A DNA stretch of 64,000 nt, taken from the NCBI GenBank assembly GCA_014529385.2, contig CM043958.1:121428817-121492816 (forward strand), read 5' to 3'. The notes under the pieces were generated by a model. The model was not told the DNA's origin, searched no databases, and saw nothing but the letters and a program-made list of their open reading frames with translations. The DNA is from Adiantum capillus-veneris (taxonomy: Eukaryota; Streptophyta; Polypodiopsida; Polypodiales; Pteridaceae). The translations under genes were made by a program, and so were the position numbers. The number at the start of each line of letters is the position of its first letter. Positions within the stretch are counted from its first letter, which is position 1. Positions 31,886-40,939 of this stretch are shown one piece after another.

Positions 31886-33668
31886 ACCGAAGTGGTCTCA
31901 AAATGTCGTTAACCTATTAACCTATGGAGGAGAGTTCGATAGAAGAGAATACAACCAGAAACATATTGCTATTCAGCAATCCAAGAATCTTCAATTGGTT
32001 GCAGGAAGGTTGTATCAATTGGGAAATGATCATGTTTTACGACTATGCATCAATCCTGAGGAATATAATATATATCTGCGCGAAGCACATGTTCAGGAAT
32101 GTGCATTTCATTGTTCAAGAAGGAACACATATAGGAATTTGTTACAATTGGGAGTCTATTGGCCAGGAATGAAAGAAAGCGTACATGAATATGTCACTGT
32201 ATGTATTGTATGTTCATCGAAACCGCCAGCAGAGTATTCGACATTATATCAGATAACGATCGCTCCGGAATGGAGTCAGTATATTGTTGAATATCTCACA
32301 AATAGAACTTTCCCAGAAGGAACGTCAAAAGCTCGTCAGAAATCTGTAGAGACAGAAGCTAGAGATTACGCTTTAATAGGAGATCAACTCTATAAGAGAG
32401 GTAAAGACAACCAGCTTAGGATTTGCGCATCAGAGTCTGAGTATGTGATAATCCTAGAGCAAGCTCATGGAGGAGTAGGTGGAGGCCATTTCTCAGGTGA
32501 TAAGACAACAAAACTTGTCTTAGCCGCAGGAATATGGTGGCCAACATTACATATGGACGCTGAGGAATACGTTACACGGTGCGATGACTGTCAGCGGACC
32601 AAAGTACCACTTAAAAGAGATGATATGCCGCTTAGACCAATGATGGGGGCAAGAGCTTTTGCAAAATGGGGGATTGATTATGTCGGACCCATTTCACCTC
32701 CTGCATATAAGACTCATGCACAATACATCGTTGTGGCTACAGACTATCTAACAAAGTGGGTCGAAGCAAAGGCAACTCAAAAAGCAGATGCCAGGACCAC
32801 GGCACAATTTCTATATGAATACGTCTTTGTATGATATGGATTGCCAATAGAAATTGTGAGTGATCGAGGCACACATTTTATAAATGAAGTGATAAAGATC
32901 CTTCTAGATGAATTCATGGTAATCCATAGGAAATCAGCCCCGTATCATCCACAAGCAAACGGACAAGCTGAAGCAACAAACAAAACCATATGCACGATCC
33001 TTACGAAGATTGTATCTGAGTCGAGAACTGACTGGGACCAGAAGTTGCATTCAACATTATGGGCATATAGGGTAGCATATAAAACATCAATAGGAACGAC
33101 CCCATATAACATGGTTTTTTGGCTAAATGCTATCTTACCAATAGAATTCTTGATTTCAACCTTAAGGGTGGCTAAGGATCTAGAGTGGACAGGGCACGAG
33201 CTTTCTGATAGAATAGATGACCTGGAAAAGCTAGACGAGCTTCGCCTAAAAGCAGTAGCTTCTATCTACGCTCAAAAAAGGCGACAAAAAGAATTTTTTG
33301 ATAAGCATGTGCGGACTAAAGAGTTTAAGGTTGGGGACTATGTCCTAGTTTACACTCTGAAACAGCATGCTAAGAAGCTTAAAAAGCGAGGGATGGGACC
33401 TCTGGTGATTAAAGATCTATCACCAAGTGGAGCCGTCAAGCTTGCTACATTAGACGGAGAAGAAATACCCAATTGGATTAGTGGATGCAGAGTGAAAAAG
33501 TATCTTTTGCCGCTAACCCAAGACATGCTTCTCAAAATACATCAAGAAAAGCTGCGTGTCCAGAAAAAGAAAAGATTTTGGAGGAAGCGCAAGCCGAGGC
33601 GAAGGAAAGAATGGAGAAAAGAAAACTACTGCGTCAGAAACAGCGCAATGAAGGAGCAATACGAATAA
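31886..33668 (+). pseudogene. Integrase with tandemly duplicated H2C2 module
   Basis: Two homologous units precede the core. Unit 1 (about 31886-32263) runs from WSQNVVNLLTYGG through LYQLGNDHVLRLC to an H-x6-H...x30...C-x2-C motif ending CIVC. Unit 2 (about 32264-32610) runs from WSQYIVEYLTNRT through LYKRGKDNQLRIC to H-x6-H...x30...C-x2-C ending CDDC. The core follows with AKWGIDYVGPISPP, a TGA at 32832-32834 (YVFV, stop, YGLPIE), IVSDRGTHFINEV and NGQAEATNKTICTI (D,D,E present). A GPY/F-like C-terminus (GMGPLVIKDLSPSGAVKLAT) and a basic tail follow. Integrase inserts the cDNA; the stop (likely CGA to TGA) disables this copy. Confidence 0.9.
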
Positions 33669-34579
33669 ACGCAGTCAGTATAACAGAAATGGATAATGAC
33701 AAAGAAGAACCCATCATTGAATGCAAAGTAGGAACCAACCAAATCAAAGCCAGAGCACTATTGGATTCAGGAGCTCAAGCTAACCTACTTTCACTCAGTT
33801 TGTATAGACAATTGACAAATGACATTAAACTACAAACTGCCAAGCAAGAGTTAAAGAGTTACTCTGAGAATTCAATCAAAACTGTCGGATGCACAGTTTT
33901 ACATATACACATTAACCGTTATGTGTATCCTCATATGTTTTACGTGGTTGAAGACCAAGCTACACAACAACCATTATTGCTAGGACAACCATGGCAGAAG
34001 CAATACAATGCAATGATTGACTGGAGTTCTAAATCAGTGCTTATCAAATACGAAGGTGAAAGTCAATCAGTTAAGTTCACCAAAGGAGAAGAGCCAACTC
34101 CAAAGGACGAATCCAAAGACAAAGGTAAACAACAACCAGAGAAAAAGAAGAAGCAATGGCAACCAAAAGTTTCTATACAACCGGATTACTCTTCGACGAG
34201 GAATTCTCAACAGTGGATAAAGAAGACAAGCAATAATATAACAGCTCAACCTTGGGAAAAAACGGAGTCAAAGTTGATATGGAGACCAAAAAAGGTGGTG
34301 CCAGAGAAAACAAAGGTGGAAAACAGAGTCTTCAATACCAGACAACAGAGTGATTCCAGACAATCAAGGACAGTGAAACAGATCTGGATTCCAAAGAAAT
34401 TCATGACGGCACAAAGCCATAGCAAGCAAATTTGGATCCCAAATATTTGTAAACAGGAACTCCCTTCAGTACAATCAACGGACACTCCTAGGTATTTCAA
34501 GTCGAGGAAATCAACACAAAGAACAAAGCAGGTTTGGGTCGCAAAGAGTTTGTGGCAAGCACAAGTGAAGCGGAAGTAA
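33485..34579 (+). CDS. Second retropepsin domain with W-repeat tail, after integrase
   Basis: This 364-codon frame overlaps the integrase end. Real homology probably starts near 33570 with a basic coiled stretch (EKEKILEEAQAEAKERMEKR). Residues about 95-185 form a second aspartic protease: ECKVGTNQIKARALLDSGAQ, with catalytic DSG at about 33765, then ANLLSLSLYRQL, SENSIKTVGCTVLHIHINRY and QPLLLGQPWQKQYNAMIDW. The tail repeats a KQxWxPK-like motif (LIWRPKKV, QIWIPKKF, QIWIPNIC, QVWVAKSL). A TAA at 34577-34579 is followed in frame by IWIVKKN and continues to about 34792, so the stop is probably CAA to TAA in a sixth repeat. Function is unknown: a capsid-processing enzyme, or a domesticated ligand-binding fold. 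Confidence 0.8.
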   Translation: MQSEKVSFAANPRHASQNTSRKAACPEKEKILEEAQAEAKERMEKRKLLRQKQRNEGAIRINAVSITEMDNDKEEPIIECKVGTNQIKARALLDSGAQANLLSLSLYRQLTNDIKLQTAKQELKSYSENSIKTVGCTVLHIHINRYVYPHMFYVVEDQATQQPLLLGQPWQKQYNAMIDWSSKSVLIKYEGESQSVKFTKGEEPTPKDESKDKGKQQPEKKKKQWQPKVSIQPDYSSTRNSQQWIKKTSNNITAQPWEKTESKLIWRPKKVVPEKTKVENRVFNTRQQSDSRQSRTVKQIWIPKKFMTAQSHSKQIWIPNICKQELPSVQSTDTPRYFKSRKSTQRTKQVWVAKSLWQAQVKRK

Positions 34580-34813
34580 ATTTGGATTGTGAAAAAGAAC
34601 AACAAAGTGAAGAAGAATCCATCTACTGATTCTACTACCGAAGTGCCAAAACCAATCCAAAACCCGACCACCAATCCTTCAATCAAAGAAAGAGCAGCTT
34701 TATTGGAAAGACTGTTGTATCATCGCTCTACAATTGCATTGGGAACTTATGACCAACACAACTACAATGCTTCGCCCACAGACACTTCATAGTCGTCCGG
34801 GAGGACTCAGACT

Positions 34814-34827
34814 AGGAGGGGGGGAGG
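34814..34827 (+). other. Internal polypurine tract after pol
   Basis: AGGAGGGGGGGAGG, closely like the terminal tract at 40928-40939 (GGAGGGGGGGAG). It sits at the end of the gag-pol unit, where the 3' LTR would be if the spacer and accessory ORFs were absent. Confidence 0.6.
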
Positions 34828-37612
34828 TATATAGGTATACAGGAGTTACAAAGCAGCTACAAGCACCAAAAAAAGAAAAACAAAAATTATATTACAAGGC
34901 CAGTGTCTTACATGATTTTGCAATTTTTATGTTTGATTGCGGATATTGATAATATTTATGCCCTTATATACCTTGTTTTGCAATAAGAAGAGATCAAATG
35001 ATGAATTTGGGTCTCTAGATGTGTAAATATCACTAAATAAGAGTGTTTTTGGAGCTAAAAAGTGGAAAAAAAGTGGTAATCCAAGTCCAAAAATCACAAA
35101 TAAGTGTATATTCATATACACAGGGTTACCAGCTATTTATCGTGTATGTTTGGAATTTTTTGGCTTCAATTTGCTATTTTCCTTTATTTTTTATGATTTT
35201 CTTAATAAAAGTAAAAGAAAAATAAAAAAGCAGGTGAAATGAGATCGGAAAAAAGAAAAGAATAGACGGTGATGGTCCTAATGACAAGGGCAACCCATGG
35301 TAAAAATTGGGTACAATTCTGAAAAAGTTGCGAAAAGCCCGAAATGACAGAATTTTGGCAAAGTGGACAGATTTCTCAGAAACAGGTCAAACGGAGTCCA
35401 AATTGAGAAATTTCAAATCCTAAAGTGCATTTCACGACGAGATAGGAGCACATGTCAAATTTGGCAACAAGTGATCCGGGAAGCCCGAAGTTAAGTATTT
35501 TTCACATCACTTTCAAGCTCATTTCCACTATTACCTTCTTCGAGAGAGCAAAGAGCACACAGGAGCATCCGATCTTCTACCACCTTCTACGACTGCTACG
35601 AGAGCTCAGAGGACGCCAGACATGAGAGGTAGACTCGTTGCCATAAGCTTTTGATGCTTATCGTTAACTTTTGTCGCGAAAACTGACCAAAACCAAGAAA
35701 CAAGAGCAGACGGGGAATGGGGAGGAACGCTAGGTAGGGGCACAACCGCCTAACCAAACCTTGCAAGAACTTAGAGGTGGGTTACTCTAACATAGAAGAT
35801 GGGTTTCTAACACTCAAAGCTCGAGAAAGAACGACTTGAAAAACCCTAGGTCAACAGAGCCTGCAAGAGGCAAACAAAAAAAAGTTGTCGAAACGACACA
35901 AAACTTCTCAGGACGCTTAACAACATCGAGGGCAATGCAACCATGGAGTATCTCCGGGTTTGGATCACTAAAAGTAGGTCGGAACAACCGATTCGGCTGC
36001 GGACACACAAAGTGTCATTTTGGCATAACGGCTAAAATTGACGACCAAATGACATGAAACTTCACAAGCAGCTTCAAATATACATGGATGACTTATGTTT
36101 GCAAGCAAAATCCAAAAGAAAGCTGATTCCCTTACCGATGGTGAAAAAGACGCTTTCGGGCAACCAAATGGAGAAAGATGGAGAACGGAGAGCCAAAGTC
36201 AAGTTCAACCAAATAGGTGGCTTCACAACATATCCAATGAGCTGGAAATGCAACTCTCGAGAAGAAAAGTTGAAGAAATTCAACTCCAAAGCAAAAAGAT
36301 GACTTCGGAGACTGAAATGCCTATAAGGGGGCTTTTTAGCTAAACTGATGACTTTTTAAGTTGAAAACTAGTTATCAGGGCTTAGGGCACTAGCACAAAG
36401 CATTCTTTGCACAAAAAGACCAACATTTCAAGAAAAGACATCATACGCGTATGATGTCTCACAGCATGATTTTCACATCCATTTCAACATTTGAGTGCAT
36501 AGCCTCATTCCACATGTTAATCACATCCTATGAACCAAGTATCATGAGAATTGGAGTTAGAAAACCCAAGGAAAACCAAAAAGACGCAAAGTAGGCCATA
36601 AAAATTGATTTTTGGTCCTAATTTTGTCAAAATAACCCCAAACTCATTGAAACTTTGTAGGATTGTTGATTAACACATCTATAAGCTATCTGGAACCAAA
36701 AAACACCACTTTGACACAAAAGACATCATACGCGTATGATGTCTATTTGCACTTACAGAGCCAAAACTGCTCATTTGTCATCATACATCCATTATATATA
36801 TCTAATACATGCTACATATGAAGTTTGGAACCATTTGGTCAAGTGGATCACCCCATTAACCCAATTGAGGGAAAATCCTTCATCCAAAGCCTATTTTAGC
36901 CCAAATCCAACATACTCAAGCCCAAACCAAGATTTGAGTAGGGACAGTCCTTCACTAGTACATGGGGAGTCCACAGAACCAATCCCATGAAAAATTGATG
37001 AAAAAGACATTATACGCGTATGATGTCTCCAGAGCCATTTTTAGCCCAAAATCTATCCAAAATTCATAAATCCACTGAGTAAGCCTATCTAAAGCCATAT
37101 CCAAGCTTATAGAGAAATTTGGTCCAAAAATACACTAAAAGACATCATACGCGTATGATGTCTCACTAAGTGATTTTGGCACCTCAGGGCTTCAACCACC
37201 AAACAGAAGTGATCTACATGCCATTTGAAGGTGAACCACCAAGTTTTATCCAATTTGGATCATAAAATCCAATTCCCTTTCAAAATTTTGCCAAGAGCCT
37301 GAACTGGACTAAATTGGCCAAAACTTGACCAAATGGTATCCAAACTCAAATCCAAGCATATGATACTCATGTACACACTATCAGCTACAAGCACAACCAA
37401 TATGAAGTCATTTTGACACAAAAGACATCATACGCGTATAATGTTTCCAGCATGATTTTGAGCCCAGTTTGCATATTTTTTCACCTACCCTGCATCCTTA
37501 GGCCCTGAATAGCTCATGTTTCAATTTTCAAGTCATTTGAATAGTTAAAAGCTTCATTTCGGCTTTCAGTACTAAAAAGACGCTAACTTCTGATATTGGA
37601 GTTACAGGATCC
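34828..37612 (+). other. 2.8 kb non-coding spacer before the accessory ORF
   Basis: No gene is visible. Contents: an AATAAA at 35204-35209 that could end the gag-pol transcript; a pyrimidine/purine-rich stretch with an ATG at 35622 followed by GAGAG|GTAGAC; five 24-bp palindromes between 36436 and 37446; and an acceptor-like GGAGTTACAG (AG at 37606-37607) just before the accessory ATG at 37613. It also has a 23-base identity with the RT active-site coding segment at 36077-36099. It may be a promoter plus intron for the accessory gene (inference). Confidence 0.5.
36436..37446. repeat. Five copies of the 24-bp palindrome in the spacer
   Basis: Copies lie at 36436-36459, 36721-36744, 37005-37028, 37140-37163 and 37423-37446. 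The copies at 36436, 36721 and 37140 are perfect palindromes (AGACATCATACG plus its reverse complement). 37005 has one change in the left arm and 37423 has two in the right arm. Confidence 0.95.
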
Positions 37613-39013
37613 ATGGATTCCGCCAAGTCATCAGCAACAAAGAGAAAGAGACCGACAATCAAAGATGCTCTTGCAGAAGCAGAACCCTTTGACATTCCAG
37701 CAGAAACCCTCAAGCCAACCAAAACTTGGGTGGAGGAAGCAGTACTGGAACAAGAGGGAATAAAGATCTAACAGGGGACTTTCAGAGATCCTCACGGGCA
37801 AGCGGTGGATATACCGATGATCCCACAAGAATTGGTGGATTGTAGCAGGTCAGAGAACATCAGCAGGTACCTGGAAAGGGCAGACTTGCATAGATTCTTC
37901 ACCTCGAGACCATCAGGTGTAGATACAAGAAGAGTGTATGAGTTGGCAACCTCCATTCAGAAGGATGGGAAAGCCACATTAACAGCAATAGATGGAGAGA
38001 AAGTAGAGGTACAGATCACTCCACAGCTCATTGCAGATGCATTGAAGCTGCATAACAAAGGGAGCTCTGTCAGGGAAAGAAGGGAGGCTATAGAGGTTTA
38101 TGGGTCCAAGAAACAGAATGCAACCTATGGAGATATGGCAGACCAAAGAGCGGCAACCCTTTGTCGACTGTACAACCAGTTTCTCCATATTTGCAGTAAA
38201 AGACCGCAAAAGTATACGACACCACCCCATGCCATTGCAACTACCATCACATGGGCATTGAAGAGCAATATGCCAAAAGAGGTGAATTACGCTCAACACA
38301 TCCACGAGCAAGTAATTGCCATGCACAACGAGAAGCCAAAGTATATAGGAGGAGCTGAAGTTCTGACAAGAATAGCTTATGAAGCTATTGGAGCCAGAGA
38401 TCAATGGCCAAAGGTTCCTTCCCAGAATGAGTGGCTTAGAGAAGCCGATGAGGAGGAAGAAAAGCCTGAAGTATCCAAGAGGGCATCCACAAGAGCACGT
38501 AGGAAACTAGAAATAGTTTCAGAACGTGAAGAGAATGTGGATGAGCCGCTTATGAAGAAAGCAAAGAAGAAGGTTGCTCCCAAGCAAACCAAAAGTCAGA
38601 AAGCGGCAAGAATGGAAAGACTGGTGGAGCAGTTTAGAGCGGAAAGAGCTCTAAAGGGTGACTTTGAAGAAAAGTGGGTGCCAGACCCCACCAAAGTCGG
38701 AACTAGCTCAGCCAGGCCACATGTTGATCAATATGATCAATATATTAGAGCTTATGAGGAGTCAGAGGCTATACTGGAGCAGCAACCTGTCGAGCCATAC
38801 ACTGAAGAGGAAGTACAGCTTTTAAAAGTTGAGCTGAAAAAGGACGACAAGGGGAAGAAGAAAGTAGATGAGTCTACTGAACCTCAAGAGAAAGACGGGC
38901 AAGCAAACAAAGGGAAAGCCAAGATGACTGAGGACAATCAGCCCTCCTTTATTGATGTACCAAGCCCGAAGAAGACGGAAATCATTGTGGAAGAGACCAC
39001 AATAGAGATATAG
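37613..39013 (+). pseudogene. Accessory protein of the giant element, N-terminal part
   Basis: The ATG at 37613 gives MDSAKSSATKRKRPTIKDAL, with a basic cluster (KRKRP) that could be a nuclear signal. A TAA at 37769 (EGIKI, stop, QGTF) interrupts, and the same frame continues to a TAG at 39013. The body has motifs shared with the minus-strand homologue at 47564-48496: RPSGVDTRRVYEL, KVEVQITPQLIADALKL, CSRKRP-like KRPQKYTTPPHAIATT and EVLTRIAYEAIG. The C-terminal third is very acidic/basic and low complexity. I recognise no named family. The alpha-helical middle recalls the plant-mobile-domain type proteins seen in some Tat/Athila accessory ORFs, which is only a suggestion. Confidence 0.75.
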
Positions 39014-39024
39014 ACACGGCTGGT

Positions 39025-40890
39025 ATGGAAAAGCCGGAGGCCGGGACCAAGGAAAAGGAGATAGATCCAATTCAGCAAAAGAAAAACGATTATGAGGATC
39101 TGGTAGCGATAGGGTACACTGAAGAAGAGGCCCTTGAGGCAGTTTATGGGATCACCCTACAAAAACAAGATGATCGGAGAGGGACGAAGGAAAAAACAAA
39201 GAGTACAAAAGAGAGTGAAGAGAAACTGGACGAGCAGAACGTACTAGAAGAGCCGAAGCCAGTGGAGGTGGTGGCAGAAAAAGATTTAGAGTTGACAGAT
39301 GAAGATGAAAAAGACATGCACATGGTGCATGAACTGCTCAGCAAGATCAAAGAAAGATCCAAGGCAAAGGAAGTGGAGATTGAGACAGCCAAACAAAGGG
39401 AAGCCGAGTTGCAGAGGAAATTAGAGAATGCTATGACTGAATCTGAAAGTCATAAAGCATCACTCTACGACGCGGAAAACGAGAGAGACGGCTTGATACT
39501 CCAGCTAGCCGAGGCTTCAAGAGAAGTAACAAGTGCACAGGAAGCAAGGGAGCGGATGGAAGACGACTTGGAGGCGGCTACAGATGAGCTCATTGAGCTA
39601 AGGGAGAGAGTCGAGCTCCAAGAACAAACAATCACTAGACTCAGGACTACTCCTAGAGCTAGCAGAGCAGGAACCGAACAAGAGGGAGCTCTTGTACCAG
39701 CTCTGGAAGACCAGGTCCGAAGCTTACAAAGAGAGCTAAGATTAGAGCAAGTGCAAAGGTTGCACATTGCGGAGGGATCATTGGCAGCAGAGGAGAGGCT
39801 CACTTTAGAAAATCAAACACTAAGAACAGAGAATGAGGCCCTCCGCAAACAGCTCCAAGATCTACAAGAGCAACAAAGAAGAGAGACAGAGACACCACAA
39901 GAAGAATCAGGTGGAGCAGCCATAGAGCTACCTGAAACTGGAGAGGCAACCACAATTGAAGATCCAGCCCCAGTTCACGAGGTGGCCTCGACTTCAGGAA
40001 TCTCTGAAGAAGAAGAACAAAGGCTCCATGACCAAATAGCAAAGTCAACAGAGGAGAGTGCCAAGGCGGAAATGGAATGGGAGAGGAGACTCCTAATCTC
40101 CATTAGACTTCAGGGACTAGACACAAAAGTGCTCCATGAAGAGTGGATGCAACCCAGCCTGCCTTTCCCTTTGATGAAGTTTGAAGTGATAAAAACGAAA
40201 AAGAGAATAGAGGAGGAGCAGTATGTCGCTCTTTACGAAGGCGACATCACAAAAGAGGAACAATCAAAGATTATTGTAGATTCGCAGCCTAGATGGAGGA
40301 AAGGTTGGCTGAACAAATACCCAGCCTACCTCATCTACCTGGTAGAGGCACCAAAGGAGATTCGGGAGGATGCAACCTTCTGCCCAGTGCCAAGAGTCAG
40401 AAGCTGGAAAGAGCATGGCAGGATTGCAGAAAAGAAGCCAAATTGGCTTAATTACCCCAGGATGCCAGGACCAAAGGCAGGAGAGAGAATAGGTAAAGCC
40501 TACATGGTGAAAACCCTAACGGGCACCATCAAGATCTTTACTGGCTCTCCTCACCTTTCGTGTCAGATGCTCAAGAAAATTTGCAGGACTCTCTTAGCTT
40601 GCATTGAAGTGTTCGCGCCAGATAAAGCCACGACCTCGAGTCTACTATCGACGGCCGACACAGTGACTGATATGATATATGATCTTTCATTGCAGCCTTC
40701 TCCAAAAGTGTTGCACCTCCTATACCAGAGGATTATGTTTTTGCCTAGCTTCCACATGCAAACATTCGAAGAAGCTTTCTACACCGGCTTTTTCACCCAC
40801 GAAAGCAAAATATTCGGCCCAACCTTGACCATCGGCAACCTACGATATGAATCACATTTGCAGATGCTCAAGACGACAGGACTTTATTGA
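39025..40890 (+). CDS. Accessory protein of the giant element, coiled-coil and conserved C-terminal domain
   Basis: The ATG at 39025 lies 11 bases after the previous stop in another frame, so this is either a second cistron or the frameshifted remainder of one protein. Residues about 20-40 (LVAIGYTEEEALEAVYG) resemble a UBA-like helix pair. Residues about 90-295 form a long heptad-rich coiled coil (AKQREAELQRKLENA; LEAATDELIELRERVELQ; NQTLRTENEALRKQLQDLQE). The last 250 residues are a globular domain shared with the minus-strand copy: FCPVPRVRSWKEH, KKPNWLNYPRMPGP, YMVKTLTGTI and FEEAFYTGFFTHESKIFGP. No signal peptide or membrane span is seen, which argues against an envelope protein. The role is unknown. 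Confidence 0.75.
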   Translation: MEKPEAGTKEKEIDPIQQKKNDYEDLVAIGYTEEEALEAVYGITLQKQDDRRGTKEKTKSTKESEEKLDEQNVLEEPKPVEVVAEKDLELTDEDEKDMHMVHELLSKIKERSKAKEVEIETAKQREAELQRKLENAMTESESHKASLYDAENERDGLILQLAEASREVTSAQEARERMEDDLEAATDELIELRERVELQEQTITRLRTTPRASRAGTEQEGALVPALEDQVRSLQRELRLEQVQRLHIAEGSLAAEERLTLENQTLRTENEALRKQLQDLQEQQRRETETPQEESGGAAIELPETGEATTIEDPAPVHEVASTSGISEEEEQRLHDQIAKSTEESAKAEMEWERRLLISIRLQGLDTKVLHEEWMQPSLPFPLMKFEVIKTKKRIEEEQYVALYEGDITKEEQSKIIVDSQPRWRKGWLNKYPAYLIYLVEAPKEIREDATFCPVPRVRSWKEHGRIAEKKPNWLNYPRMPGPKAGERIGKAYMVKTLTGTIKIFTGSPHLSCQMLKKICRTLLACIEVFAPDKATTSSLLSTADTVTDMIYDLSLQPSPKVLHLLYQRIMFLPSFHMQTFEEAFYTGFFTHESKIFGPTLTIGNLRYESHLQMLKTTGLY

Positions 40891-40927
40891 CCAAGCATAA
40901 AAGTCATGTCAGGGACGACATGAACGC

Positions 40928-40939
40928 GGAGGGGGGGAG
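40928..40939 (+). other. Terminal polypurine tract
   Basis: GGAGGGGGGGAG directly abuts the 3' LTR TG at 40940. It would prime plus-strand synthesis. Confidence 0.85.

Noticed and set aside
24303-37446. A CRISPR array
   Set aside because: The repeats are palindromic and spaced, but 125-300 bases apart with non-uniform spacers, in a eukaryotic retroelement.
37613-40890. Envelope-like gene
   Set aside because: No signal peptide, membrane span or furin-like site. The protein is charged and coiled-coil.
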